A stretch of 64,000 nt of DNA from Petunia secreta (taxonomy: Eukaryota > Streptophyta > Magnoliopsida > Solanales > Solanaceae), in contig JARKIP010000005.1 of NCBI GenBank assembly GCA_029990175.1, positions 30,823,501 through 30,887,500 on the forward strand, in the 5' to 3' direction. Under the pieces are notes generated by a model, which worked only from the letters and a program-made list of their open reading frames with translations, had not been told where the DNA came from and did not search any database. Position numbers and translations under genes: made by a program. Below, one piece after another: positions 21,174-32,013 of the stretch (positions within the stretch are counted from its first letter, which is position 1; every line of letters starts with the position of its first letter).

Positions 21174-24100
21174 TCCTCCCCTTCTTGAGAAGATTTCGTC
21201 CTCGAAATTGAGGCATCATCACCCACGACCGCATCATCACCTACATCCAAAGGAACCAAGTCACAAACATTAAAAGTATTAGAAACTTGATACTCACTTG
21301 GTAAGTCGACCACATAGGCGTTGTTGTTTATCTTTGAAAGCACTTGGAATGGGCCATCGCCACGGGGTGCTAACTTCCCTTTTCTAAGGTTTGGAAACCT
21401 TTCTTTCCGGAAGTGCACCCACACATAGTCACCCTTCTTGAGTTCCACCTTCTTGCGTCCCTTGTTTTTCTTGGAAGCAACCTTAGCATAGGCTTCCTCC
21501 AAATTCTTCTTCGCCTTGGCATGGAGTTCCATCATTGCTTTGGCTCTAGCTTTACCTTCAAAATTAACAACCATTTCCCTTGGCAAAGGGGTTAGATCAA
21601 GGGGAATCAAGGGGTTAAAACCATAAACACACTCGAATGGAGTCATGCCAATCATTCTATGCACGTTTCGATTGTAGGCAAACTCCATAAGAGGTAAACG
21701 ATCAATCCAAGTCCCGGCCTTACCTCGAGTCATGGCTCTAAGAAGAGCACCCAAGGTTCGGTTTACCACTTCCGTTTGCCCATCGGTTTGTGGGTGGTGG
21801 GACGTGGAGAACAAGAGCTTGGTGCCTAAAGCACCCCACAAACTTCGCCAAAAATGGCTTAGGAACTTAGTGTCCCTATCACTCACTATAGATTGAGGCA
21901 CACCATGTAACTTCAAAACATTTTCAACAAACAAGGAAGCTACATGTTGGGCATCATCGCATTTCTTGCATGGAATGAAATGAGCCATCTTTGAGAACCT
22001 ATCCACAACAACATAAATGCTATCATGGCCTCCCCTAGTCCTAGGTAATCCCATCACAAAATCCATTGAGATATCCAACCAAGGACTAGTAGGTACGGGA
22101 AGAGGGGTATACAACCCATGGGGGAGGGCTTTGGATTTAGCACGCTTGCACTCAAGGCAATTGTTGCAAAACTTTTCCACTTGCACCCCCATCTTTGGCC
22201 AATGAAATTGTTCTTTAAGAATAGCCAAAGTCTTTCTTGTGCCAAAATGTCCCATGAGTCCCCCGCAATGTGCCTCTTGCACAAGCAACTCCCTCCAAGA
22301 GGACTCCGGAATGCACACTCTACCATTTTTGAAGATATAACCTTTAACCCATTGGTATTTTTCAACTCTCTCCCCCTTCTCTAGAGCGTCATGGACACTC
22401 TTTAGCTTCGGGTCATGAGCATACATCAATTTAATGCTCTCAAAACCCATGAGCTTAGAGGTGAGAGTGGTGGCTAGAACAAACTTTCTCGAAAGCGCAT
22501 CCGCCACAACATTGTCCTTCCCTTTCTTATATTGAATCACATAGGGAAAGGACTCAATGAATTCAACCCACTTGGCATGTCTCTTATTGAGCTTCTCTTG
22601 GCCTCTCAAATGCTTGAGTGACTCATGGTCACTCTTGATTACAAACTCACGAGGCCAAAGATAGTGTTGCCAATGGGCAAGGGCTCTCACAAGGGCATAC
22701 AACTCCTTGTCATATGTCGAATAATTCAAGGAGGCCCCTTTCAACTTTTCACTAAAGTAGGCGATGGGTTTGCTATCTTGCATTAATACACCACCAATTC
22801 CCACCCCCGAGGCATCACATTCAACCTCAAATGCCTTTCCGAAGTCGGGCAATTGCAATAGAGGGGCGGTACTCAACCTACTTTTCAATTCATGGAAGGC
22901 CTTCTCTTGAGGCTCTCCCCAAACAAACGGTTGGTCTTTCTTCACCAATTCGGTGAGTGGAGCGGCAATGGAGCTAAAGTCTCTCACAAATCGCCTATAA
23001 AAGCTTGCGAGACCATGAAAGCTCCTCACTTGAGTCACGGTAGTAGGAGTAGGCCAATCACGTATGGCCTCTACCTTAGACTCATCCACCTCCACTCCTT
23101 GGGCACTCACAACAAACCCAAGAAAGACAACCTTATCCACACCAAAGGCACACTTTTTGAAATTAGCATAGAGCTTTTCGGCTCTCAAAGCATCAAGCAC
23201 TTGCCTAAGATGGTCAACATGTTCATCCATTGTCTTACTATAGATCAAGATATCATCAAAATAGACAACAACAAACTTGTTGATAAAAGACTTCAAAACA
23301 TGATTCATGAGTCGCATGAAAGTGCTAGGTGCGTTGGAAAGCCCGAAGGGCATTACCAACCATTCATAGAGACCGAATTTGGTCTTGAATGCGGTTTTCC
23401 ATTCATCCCCGGGTTTCATCCGGATTTGATGGTAACCGGACCTAAGGTCGATTTTGGAAAAGACACACGACCCACTCAATTCATCCAACATATCATCAAG
23501 CCGTGGAATAGGGTGACGGTACTTGACCGTTATCTTATTCACGGCTCGGCAATCTACGCACATTCTCCAAGTGCCGTCTTTCTTTGGGACAAGAATGACC
23601 GGTACGGCACAAGGACTCAAACTCTCCCTTACCAAGCCTTTGGAAAGCAAGTCATCAACTTGTTTTTGCAACTCCCTTGTATCCTCGGGATTGCTCCTAT
23701 AGGCCGGCTTGTTCGGGATTTGAGAGCCCGGAATAAAGTCAATTTGATGCTCAATACCTCTCAAGGGAGGTAAGCCATCGGGCATCTCATCCGGGAACAT
23801 GTCCCCAAAGTCTTCCAAGACATTTTTCAAAGCACTAGGCATAAGGCTAGAAGAAAAATCACAATTAGAGTTAAGGATCATACCTTTGTGCACTAGGCAT
23901 AGGAGACACTTGGTGCCATCATTACCTTTCAAGAGCTCGCCCGGTTGCATCATGGCACACATGCCACCGGTAGATGAAGTAGGTGGGATTGCCACCATGC
24001 TTTTGGACAAAGGGCTAGTCTCAATGAGTGACTTAGCCTTTGCCACCTCCCTCAACTCCTTCATTTTCTTGTAATCATCACTCACTTGCTTAGGAGTGAG

Positions 24101-26089
24101 AGGTTTTAGCACAAATCTCTTCCCTTCATGTTTGACCGTGTAAGTGTTGACACGACCATCATGCACCACTTGCCTATCGAATTGCCATGGCCTCCCTAAG
24201 AGTAGGTGGCATGCTTGCATAGGCACGACGTCAAACAAATGCTCATCAACATAACTACCCATTCTAAACTTGATCATGGCTTGTTTCATCACCTTAAGCT
24301 CACCACATTCACTAAGCCATTGTAATCGGTAAGGTTTAGGATGCTTCATGGTAGTTAACTTCAATTGAGCCACTAGTGATTGACTCACTACATTTGCACA
24401 ACTTCCGGAATCAATTATCATAGAGCAAACAACATCTTTGACCCGGCACCTAGCATGGAAAAGATTTTCCCTTTGCAAGGTTTCACTATCTTCCACAATC
24501 ATAGCTCCTAGGCTCCGTCTCACAACCAAGAAAGTATGAGGATCCTCCTCCTCCATTGTATCATCAAGCAAATCATTCTCCTCTACTCCCTCATCTCCCT
24601 CTACTCCCTCTACTCCCTCATCTTCCGATTCACTCTCTTTCTCATATGCATCATTGCCAACAACAATCATGGTCCTCTTTGTAGGACACTCCCTAGCAAA
24701 GTGACCATACCCCTTGCACTTGTGGCATTGTATCGAAGAAGAAGTAGGAGCATGTAGTTGAGTTTTAGAGTTACCTCCCACATTAGGTGTGTTCTTCTCA
24801 TACGGCTTTTTCACATCCTTGGTAGCATTTGCACCACTTGTTCCACTTGCACTTGGGAACCTTGCATTTGTGGTAGGAGGCTTCCAATCCTTTGGTTTGC
24901 TTGTTGGAGTAGAAGTGCTACTCTTGTAGCGGAGAGATTTCTCCTCCTTGAGCCATTTCTCGGCCTCAACCGCATCTTCACATAGCTTGTAATGATCATC
25001 ATATTTGTGGAACTTCAATTGAGAAGCTATGTCTCGGTTCAAGCCCCCTTTGAAACGGATCATGGCCGTCTCATTGTCTTCATCATCTAAGTCAAGGATC
25101 ATTCGGATTTGCTCAAATTCATTGAAATATTCACCAACCGATTTGGAACCTTGCTTCAAATCATATAGACGCCTTTGTTGTTCAACCCGGTATTGATTGG
25201 TTAAATACTTCTCATCCATCACACGGATCAATTCTTCCCAAGTAAGATTAATAGCCATACCCGTCCTTCTTCTATTTCTCTTCACCGACTCCCACCAAGT
25301 AGAAGCAAAAGATTCAAAGGAGGATATTGCATACTTGGTCTTCTTCACATCGGGCATATCATTGGTGTCAAAGATTCGCTCCATAGCCAATTTCCAACCA
25401 ATGTACTCCACCGGGTCACTACTTCCTTTGAAAGAAGGAATAGTGAGCTTCACACTATTGAGGTTGTTGTTGTTATCACGACCCCCTTGGAATGGCTCCG
25501 GTTGGCCCCCATAGTGATCATCATAAGCAACATAGTCCCTTCTAACATTCCTCCCTCCATATCCTAAGGGTGGCCCTCGACCTCGGCCTCTACCCCGATC
25601 TACATTTCGACCCCAATTCATAGCTCGCCTTGGTTGAAAGTGATCATCATACCCATACACATTGTCATCATAATCAACTTCCTCCCCTTCTTGAGCCTCA
25701 ACAACTTGCTCAAGAGGTTGCACATTTCGGACGGGTCTTGGTAGTGGAAAGTTTCTTGGAGGGTTGTCTAAGATACGGGGAATGCCCGTTCGTTCAATTC
25801 TCTCTCGGTCCTCCTTCACCCGTTGTTGATTGAGCAATTCAACAACTTGCTCCGGGGTAAAGGTAGGGCTACTTGAGCCTTCACCGGTCTCAATTTGGAC
25901 ACTCGGGGTCTCCTTTTCAATTGGGACACTCGGGGTCCCATGTTCAATTGGGACACTCGGGGTCCCATGTTCACCTTGGGTGCTTGAGGCACCCTTTTCA
26001 ATTGACTCAATCCTTTGAGTCATGACATCCATCTTGGCAAGAAGGCTAGCCAAGGCCTCCTTTATAAAATCTTGACCTTCGTTGGCCAT
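20954..26089 (-). CDS. gag-pol: Element C gag-pol polyprotein (1711 aa)
   Basis: The start at 26089 (MANEGQD) is chosen because it follows the same TTGTAGGTAC context as other gag starts. Domains: gag with a repeated TPSVPIE-like segment (about 45-70), Arg-Gly stretch, gag core, CCHC knuckle at 455-468, retropepsin DSG at 560-562, RT YFDD at 943-946, RNase H, integrase with D1343, D1404, E1440, and a GPF module. No stop or frameshift is seen. The frame passes through the polypurine tract and ends in the 3' LTR. It differs from E through gag and the C-terminus but is close in RT and integrase, so it is a second autonomous family. It is the likely enzyme source for D and I, which share similar LTR ends and gag start. 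Confidence 0.97.
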   Translation of the reverse strand: MANEGQDFIKEALASLLAKMDVMTQRIESIEKGASSTQGEHGTPSVPIEHGTPSVPIEKETPSVQIETGEGSSSPTFTPEQVVELLNQQRVKEDRERIERTGIPRILDNPPRNFPLPRPVRNVQPLEQVVEAQEGEEVDYDDNVYGYDDHFQPRRAMNWGRNVDRGRGRGRGPPLGYGGRNVRRDYVAYDDHYGGQPEPFQGGRDNNNNLNSVKLTIPSFKGSSDPVEYIGWKLAMERIFDTNDMPDVKKTKYAISSFESFASTWWESVKRNRRRTGMAINLTWEELIRVMDEKYLTNQYRVEQQRRLYDLKQGSKSVGEYFNEFEQIRMILDLDDEDNETAMIRFKGGLNRDIASQLKFHKYDDHYKLCEDAVEAEKWLKEEKSLRYKSSTSTPTSKPKDWKPPTTNARFPSASGTSGANATKDVKKPYEKNTPNVGGNSKTQLHAPTSSSIQCHKCKGYGHFARECPTKRTMIVVGNDAYEKESESEDEGVEGVEGDEGVEENDLLDDTMEEEDPHTFLVVRRSLGAMIVEDSETLQRENLFHARCRVKDVVCSMIIDSGSCANVVSQSLVAQLKLTTMKHPKPYRLQWLSECGELKVMKQAMIKFRMGSYVDEHLFDVVPMQACHLLLGRPWQFDRQVVHDGRVNTYTVKHEGKRFVLKPLTPKQVSDDYKKMKELREVAKAKSLIETSPLSKSMVAIPPTSSTGGMCAMMQPGELLKGNDGTKCLLCLVHKGMILNSNCDFSSSLMPSALKNVLEDFGDMFPDEMPDGLPPLRGIEHQIDFIPGSQIPNKPAYRSNPEDTRELQKQVDDLLSKGLVRESLSPCAVPVILVPKKDGTWRMCVDCRAVNKITVKYRHPIPRLDDMLDELSGSCVFSKIDLRSGYHQIRMKPGDEWKTAFKTKFGLYEWLVMPFGLSNAPSTFMRLMNHVLKSFINKFVVVYFDDILIYSKTMDEHVDHLRQVLDALRAEKLYANFKKCAFGVDKVVFLGFVVSAQGVEVDESKVEAIRDWPTPTTVTQVRSFHGLASFYRRFVRDFSSIAAPLTELVKKDQPFVWGEPQEKAFHELKSRLSTAPLLQLPDFGKAFEVECDASGVGIGGVLMQDSKPIAYFSEKLKGASLNYSTYDKELYALVRALAHWQHYLWPREFVIKSDHESLKHLRGQEKLNKRHAKWVEFIESFPYVIQYKKGKDNVVADALSRKFVLATTLTSKLMGFESIKLMYAHDPKLKSVHDALEKGERVEKYQWVKGYIFKNGRVCIPESSWRELLVQEAHCGGLMGHFGTRKTLAILKEQFHWPKMGVQVEKFCNNCLECKRAKSKALPHGLYTPLPVPTSPWLDISMDFVMGLPRTRGGHDSIYVVVDRFSKMAHFIPCKKCDDAQHVASLFVENVLKLHGVPQSIVSDRDTKFLSHFWRSLWGALGTKLLFSTSHHPQTDGQTEVVNRTLGALLRAMTRGKAGTWIDRLPLMEFAYNRNVHRMIGMTPFECVYGFNPLIPLDLTPLPREMVVNFEGKARAKAMMELHAKAKKNLEEAYAKVASKKNKGRKKVELKKGDYVWVHFRKERFPNLRKGKLAPRGDGPFQVLSKINNNAYVVDLPSEYQVSNTFNVCDLVPLDVGDDAVVGDDASISRTKSSQEGEDDETQTPSRPFTRSQAKEIQGVHIHLVRKGLEEGSDWKPFRVLKLGLTPKEEENPAELGAPPTPGAPPRELTA
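21174..21208 (-). promoter_or_regulatory. PPT module of element C
   Basis: Polypurine tract 21174-21186 and hairpin 21193-21208, same spacing as the other elements. Confidence 0.9.
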
Positions 26090-27345
26090 TGTACCTACAA
26101 ACAAAGAAAACAAGAGTTAGTTAAAACACCTCACTCGCTCCCTCACTTGTGTTCACTCGGTTCACTCTTTTGGGTGGCGGTGGATATTTCACTCAACTTG
26201 TAGTCCCAAGCTTCACGTAGATGATTAGCAACTCCTCAACTCAACTAAACTATTCACGAGTCACGCACACTCCGGGGTGAGTGGAGTTAATGGGACTCAA
26301 TGAACGCTAGGCACTTTGAAGTGAAGGACTTGAGTCAAAAGATTCTACGCTTTTCCTTAGAATTCTACTCTCCTTGCTAGGCACGAATCACTTAAGAGCA
26401 ATCAAAGGGTTAGCACTATTCAAGTAGATCGGTTACTCAAATTAGTACTAACTAGATGTTATGTTATCAAACAAAGGGAAATACCTACGAAAATCTACCC
26501 GAAACAATGCGTTCAGCACTCAGGAGGGGCGCCTGAAACTCAGGTGGGGCGCCTGGGTTGTGCTGTGTGCCAGGCGGGGCGCCTGGGTCTAGGCGGGGCG
26601 CCTGGGACTTAGGCAGTAGCCAAGTCAGGCGGGGCGCCTGGCTTAGGCGGGGCGCCTAGCCTGAAGCTTTTTCCAACTCGTTCCAAACTCGTTTCAAGTC
26701 GATTTTCAAGCCTCAAATCCGATGTTTTCAACTTGTTTTCACAATCCAAAGATACCCAAAGTTGTGTTTGATCTTCCTTAACAAAACCCAATCAAATTTT
26801 CAATCAAACAATCAATCAAATCAGGGTTCAATCTCAAGAACTCAAGAACACAAGGGTTTATCAAAAGGGTTTCAACAAGGATTGTGATTCATCAAAGAAG
26901 GTGTTATACATGTTCAAATCCCACAAAATTGGTACCGAATTGTTTGTATTTCAATGAAGATCAATCCCCAACAACAAGTTTTCAATCAAACATCATTCCA
27001 ACCCAAGAATCAAGCCCAAATTCATCAAGAACAAGTTCTTCAAGGGTTTAAGGGGTTTTGGGGTTTCAATTTTTCAAACTTCACCAATTCCAACAATTTT
27101 GGTACTCAAGTAACGAGAAATCAATCACGATCAAGAATCCACAACACCCATATCATAAATCATCCAAATCAACAAGTAACACCAAATTTTTGTAATTTTC
27201 AATTTTTCAATTTTTTTTTTTTTTTGTAATTTTCTCCTTTCTAATAACTTCAACAACAAGAAAAACTAAAGAAGATACTAGGCACGAAGAATCAAGGGTC
27301 GGGGGTTTGTAGAAACAAAACCCGAGCCTTGCTCTGATACCAAAC
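26090..27345 (-). promoter_or_regulatory. Leader of element C with primer binding site
   Basis: Primer site at 27331-27342 (minus strand). GGCGGGGCGCC-class dyads at 26523-26660 and the conserved leader block at about 26240-26450. A T-homopolymer run lies near 27210-27226. Confidence 0.8.
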
Positions 27346-28082
27346 TGATGAGAATCAAACGCGGAAAAAGTAAAAGATAAAGAACGAGACGTAACTCGAT
27401 CTCTAATCCCAAGTAGCAACGGAGAACTTGTTCCGATACACCCCGGGAGAAGGACAAGAACACCTACGCTATGCAACTACCCTCGAGCTAACGCGAGCAC
27501 GCAAGTAGAATGGTCGGAGAGGAAGAGTATTCATCTAGGTCCGCTAGAAGACATACAAGTCCAAGATCAAGGGTTTCATTCATTACCAAGAGCCAAGCTC
27601 ATGTTCAATGTTCAACATTCATCAATATCAATAATAAGCTAAGTGTAAAATAAGCTAAGCTTGGGTATTTATAGTGTTTTCCCAAGCTTACACAAAGACT
27701 TAATTACCCTTACTAATAAGGTTCACCAAATAAGCCACGTAGGGCAAAACAGTCAAAGAAACATAAATTCAGTAGCTAGGAGGGGCGCCTGGGGCTGGGA
27801 GGGGCGCCTGGCATATGCTGAAGCCAGGCGGGGCGCCTGGATCTAGGCGGGGCGCCTGGGCCTTAGGCAGTGAGCTCCCTAGGCGGGGCGCCTGGGGTAG
27901 GCGGGGCGCCTAGCTCTGCTGGGTTCTCTTCCTCCTTAGGCGTGAGGCCTAGCTTGAGCACCCGGAACGGCTTCCAATCGCTTCCTTCTTCAAGGCCCTT
28001 CCTCACCAAGTGTATGTGCACTCCTTGGATCTCCTTAGCTTGGCTACGTGTGAATGGTCTTGAGGGGGTTTGGGTCTCATCA
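27346..28082 (-). repeat. 5' LTR of element C (737 bp)
   Basis: Outer LTR of the composite, followed by TSD CCACC (28083-28087). I saw one difference from 20437-21173. Confidence 0.95.
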
Positions 28083-28087
28083 CCACC

Positions 28088-28698
28088 ATTATGGCTAAAT
28101 TGGAGGATATCTCATTGAGACTTGAAACCGTCGAGAGGAATCAAGTTGAGACCGGTGAGAGGAGGACCCCGAGTGTCCAAATTGAATCCGGAGAGGGCAC
28201 GAGTCATAGCACTCCTATGACTCCCGGACACTTTGTTGAGCTAAACAAGAGGTATGAACAAAGCAAAGTTGAAGCTCTACGAGAGCGTGGGTTGGGCAAT
28301 CCCCAACCTGAGAGCAATCCTCTCAACTTGGGCAATCCCCAAGGAAATGCTCCACTTCGAAGACCCGTTAGGTTTGTCCCACCTCTTGAGCAAGTTGTTG
28401 AGGCTCAAGAAGAGGAGGAAGCCGAGTATGGTGATGAGGCCTATGGGTATGATGCTCATTATCAACCTAGGAGGCCAATGAATTGGGGTCGGAATGTGGA
28501 TCGGGGTAGAGGCCGAGGTCGAGGGCCACCCATGAGATTTGATGGAAGGAATGCTAGGAGAGAATATGTTGCTCATGATGACCACTATGGAGGCCAACCG
28601 GAGCCAAACTATGGGGTGCGTGACAACAACAACAATCTCAATAGTGTGAAGCTTAATCTTCCATCCTTTAAGGGAAATTGTGATCCGGAGGCATATAT
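28088..28698 (+). CDS. gag: Element D gag, middle part
   Basis: Continues the frame from 19694 in register: a region shared with I gag, an Arg-Gly-rich stretch (near 28495-28530), and LNSVKLNLPSFKG leading into the gag core. Interrupted at 28698 by element G and resumed at 39830. Confidence 0.85.
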
Positions 28699-29547
28699 TG
28701 ATGCAATGCAAAATAGGCGGAAGCTAAACTATACGATAAATGAGCGGAAGCAAGTAAATTTGATAACGAGATATCTAAGATATCGAGAAGTTCAAGACTA
28801 GGGAGGCAAGAATTAGAAGAAAGAACGGATAAACAATTCAAACGAGAATTTAATTATCCAAAGGGAGAAAGTGAAACTCGAACCTTACAAGGAATTCACA
28901 CTAGCGATGAATCTCCATAGGTTCCAAGTCAACGAGATACATGAAGCCTCGGGCTTCAACAAGAAAGGCTCGGCCTTCTCTCAATTCTCTCTTCTCAAAT
29001 GTTCATACAAGGTAAGTTATGAAATGAAGGACTAAGTGTGGCTTTTATAGTTTTCCCACACTCCTAAGTGAAATGACTAAAATGCCCATGGGATGGGTTA
29101 AGACATACAAGCCACTTAAGGGCAAAATAGGAATTACAACACAAAAACTAGTCTTGAAATGGCCCGGAACTAGGCGCCCCGCCTAGCCAAAAGAGGCACC
29201 CCGCCTAGTTGCATGGTAGGCAAACAGGCGCCCCAACACCATGGAGTAGGCGCTCCACCTACTTGAAGTAGGCGGTACGCCCAAAATAGAGGCGGCCAGA
29301 GATCCAGAGAGTGAGCTTCAACTAGGCGGTCCGCCCCTTTGAGTAGGCGGTCCGCCCCTTCCTGGGGGTCCTTGGAATGGCTCAAAATGTATCCCCCGAG
29401 CCTCTCCTTTGGTGCCCACATGCTCCTCTTTCCTTGGCGCTCCTTTGCATGATCTTCAAGACGTTTCCGGAGCCCTTGCCTTGTGTTCATTGTGCTCTCA
29501 AGCTTGGTTCTTGATGGTTTTTGATTAGGCCATTTTATATTGCATCA
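28699..29547 (-). repeat. 3' LTR of element G (849 bp)
   Basis: GGCGGTCCGCC and GGCGCC-class dyads (about 29172-29360), minus-strand TATA at 29043-29049, hairpin GAAGCCTCGGGCTTC at 28943-28957. Confidence 0.94.
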
Positions 29548-29582
29548 TCCTCCCCTTCTTGAAAGGATTTCGTCCTCGAAAT
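29548..29582 (-). promoter_or_regulatory. PPT module of element G
   Basis: Polypurine tract 29548-29560 and hairpin 29567-29582 on the minus strand. Confidence 0.9.
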
Positions 29583-29632
29583 CGAACCATCAAAACCTAC
29601 AATCAAAGCAAGCACAACCAAAATTTCCTACT

Positions 29633-32008
29633 TCACAAGTAGGTTAGCTTAACAAGAAAGAGTGCAAGGTGTGTGGAAAACACACTCTTGTGATAGAGCC
29701 AAGCATCAATACCCGATAAAAAGTGTATGTAACCGAAGGAGACAACAAGGCCTTGGCTCGACAAGAACAAGCACCCAATTTCAAAACAAGCAAAGAGATC
29801 AAGGTCATGCATTATGTAGCAATCAAATGTCCTATGACCCCTAAGCTTACCACCAACACACCAAGCCTTCAAATCAAGTTTATCATAAGGTGACACATCG
29901 GCTTTGGCATGTTTAACACTCAAGGTATGCTCAACATATGGGATGGAGTAAGCGAAATAGTTCAATTCACAACTAACATCGACCACTCCACTCCCCTTCT
30001 TAAGAGCGTTCTTACACACACCGAGAGGTACCTCCTCACCTCCAAATATTCCTCCAAGACAACCCTCGTCACTAGATAAACTCCCAAGGGAGGTCTCAAA
30101 CAATGGATTATCTATAGAGTTAGGCATTCCAATCCATGGAGGTCCAAACTCAAACCCTACTCTAATTTGATACAATTCACCATTTTCATTGAAGTTGCCC
30201 TCATACAAAGGATTAGTATAGGCACACTTCTCAAGTTCATTAGCAAGCAAAGGTGAAGTTCTCAAACTAGAGACCACATCTAAACTTGAGGAGTCATCGA
30301 ACACAAGTCGATCTATCTCATTCTCAAGAGACTCCTCAAGGTTACAACCTTCCTCACTACGACACAAGAAACCACCACTATCAAATAAACAATCAAAAGG
30401 AAGAATAGGATAATCATGCAATTCATCTTCTCCTTTATCAAACATGGGTGGGGTGTCATAACAAGGTCCACAAACAAGGTCAACTTCAACATTTTCACTA
30501 AAGAGAGGTTCAATGAAAATCGAGCTCACATCATGATGTGGCCTTTCAACCCTCTCAACTAGTGGTTCATTTTCACACGCAAGTTGACCAAATGGCTCTA
30601 CACTAGTTGCAAACACATTGTACTCATGCAAATCATCAACTAGCCTAGAGTTTTCACAAACAACATTACAAGACAAGGAAGTATTATGCTCAAGGATAGA
30701 AGAACTAACACATACCTTTGAGTCGCACTCGGGCTCACTCAATGTACTTGAAGTATCATGGGTAGTTCCTTCACCTCGTAGCTCACATTTGGCTTCTCCT
30801 TCACCTTGTCTTTCCATCTCGGAACATGGTTGAGGCTCCATAGGTTTGCCTCCAAGAATACCTACACAAGTACTCAAACAAGTAGAAGAAAAAGATAAAG
30901 GCTTAAGGTTAGAATAAGGGGTGTCCTCACTCTCAATTTTTCTTTTTCCCTCTTTCTTTTCCCTCATTTTCTTTTCAAGGTCGGGTGTAGATTCGGGTGG
31001 TGACATCCCACTCACATCACTCCTCACATCCTCTCCTTTTTCCACTCGAGGAATGTCACCGGTCACTCCCTTACTCCTCTCTATCTTTTGTCTCTCAAAT
31101 TCGGGCGAATTGGGATGAGGCCCAAGAATACCCATAGCCGGAGTAGGTGGACTTTTAACGTCAACCCGGAATCTAGGACTAGGAGACTCATCACTTGACG
31201 TCTCCTTCTTCTTCGTTGGTGAACCACTTGGAATTGAAACTTGTGGTTTTGGGTTCACCTTGTTGATGTCTATCAACCCTTTTCTAGCACATGTCCCACC
31301 ATTGCTTGTGTTTGTAGGACTTCTTGTTTGCACATTGTCAACCATGGAATGAAGTTCTTGCTCCTTGCTCCTTTGCCTAGCCAAAGAAGGCGCACTAGTA
31401 GGCACTTGGCTCTTCGCCCGGTAAGGCACAAAGTCATAGACTCTTTGCCCTACGCCCACAAGATATGCACCCTTCACCACACTATATTGCACCCTCTTCC
31501 CCTCCAACCACGGCTCACCCATCCACACATCAACATGACGCATGGGATACACGTCACACCACACATAGCATCTATAACTCCCATGAGATATGAGTACCCG
31601 AGCCTCCTTAGAAACCCACACTCCATCATACTCATAAGGATGCGCTAGCTTATGGCATGGTATCCTAAGCCTATCAACCAAAGAGGTGCTAATACAATTG
31701 GCATCGGTACCACCAATTTTGAGCAAGTATCCTCCAATACCATCTACCTCAACAACGAACCTACATCTACCCAAGTGTTGTAAATTGGCACCCAAGTGAG
31801 AACTTGAATGCCCACAAGTGTCAACTCCGACAACTTGGGTCTTCCTTATTCCTCCACTAGTGGCGACACCGCTAGAACAACCTCCACTTCCCGTCACTCT
31901 CCCAACATTAACAATGTTGTTGGAAGTCAAGGAAGGAACCTCGCCATGGAACCCATAAGTGCCTCTCGCCTTGGTTCCATAGCCCATAGTATTACTCCTA
32001 CTACAACC
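29633..32008 (-). CDS. Element G ORF, distal part: dead retropepsin-like domain plus X
   Basis: Minus-strand frame continuing from 37444. It holds the retropepsin-like domain with IGGT in place of IDSG, a Lys/Ser/Pro linker, and the X segment (PHHDVS, CYDTPP, FGPPW, GEEVPLGV, WLYHKSVFST), ending KLTYL. No internal stop is seen. The K insertion keeps the frame when the duplicated 5 bp is counted once, so G had an intact frame of about 982 codons before K arrived. Function is unknown. Loss of the catalytic Asp is shared with B and J. Confidence 0.85.
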   Translation of the reverse strand, partial: GCSRSNTMGYGTKARGTYGFHGEVPSLTSNNIVNVGRVTGSGGCSSGVATSGGIRKTQVVGVDTCGHSSSHLGANLQHLGRCRFVVEVDGIGGYLLKIGGTDANCISTSLVDRLRIPCHKLAHPYEYDGVWVSKEARVLISHGSYRCYVWCDVYPMRHVDVWMGEPWLEGKRVQYSVVKGAYLVGVGQRVYDFVPYRAKSQVPTSAPSLARQRSKEQELHSMVDNVQTRSPTNTSNGGTCARKGLIDINKVNPKPQVSIPSGSPTKKKETSSDESPSPRFRVDVKSPPTPAMGILGPHPNSPEFERQKIERSKGVTGDIPRVEKGEDVRSDVSGMSPPESTPDLEKKMREKKEGKRKIESEDTPYSNLKPLSFSSTCLSTCVGILGGKPMEPQPCSEMERQGEGEAKCELRGEGTTHDTSSTLSEPECDSKVCVSSSILEHNTSLSCNVVCENSRLVDDLHEYNVFATSVEPFGQLACENEPLVERVERPHHDVSSIFIEPLFSENVEVDLVCGPCYDTPPMFDKGEDELHDYPILPFDCLFDSGGFLCRSEEGCNLEESLENEIDRLVFDDSSSLDVVSSLRTSPLLANELEKCAYTNPLYEGNFNENGELYQIRVGFEFGPPWIGMPNSIDNPLFETSLGSLSSDEGCLGGIFGGEEVPLGVCKNALKKGSGVVDVSCELNYFAYSIPYVEHTLSVKHAKADVSPYDKLDLKAWCVGGKLRGHRTFDCYIMHDLDLFACFEIGCLFLSSQGLVVSFGYIHFLSGIDAWLYHKSVFSTHLALFLVKLTYL
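30862..30912 (-). promoter_or_regulatory. Candidate 3' splice site before X (element G)
   Basis: Minus strand: CTAAC (30912-30908), pyrimidine-rich run, TGTGTAG with AG ending at 30862. Same layout as in B, J, K and I. Confidence 0.38.
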
Positions 32009-32013
32009 ATCCA

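Larger units (their letters stand above)
19695..28082 (-). mobile_element. Element C composite: intact autonomous element plus an extra inverted LTR
   Basis: Plus-view order: LTR in plus orientation (19695-20431), 5 bp GTAAC, LTR in minus orientation (20437-21173), minus-strand internal region, LTR in minus orientation (27346-28082). All three LTRs are 737 bp. The whole 8388-bp unit is flanked by CCACC (19690-19694 and 28083-28087), and the gag frame of D resumes exactly across it. It therefore entered as a single molecule with three LTRs, both outer ends being U3 termini. Confidence 0.93.

Noticed and set aside
22892..23773. 293-codon plus-strand ORF inside element C
   Set aside because: Exact antisense of the RT/RNase H coding region of the intact gag-pol; a shadow frame.
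31241..31648. 135-codon ORF antisense to the dead-protease region, seen in several copies
   Set aside because: It is opposite a conserved coding frame, so it persists by shared nucleotide sequence. It has no domain or start context of its own.
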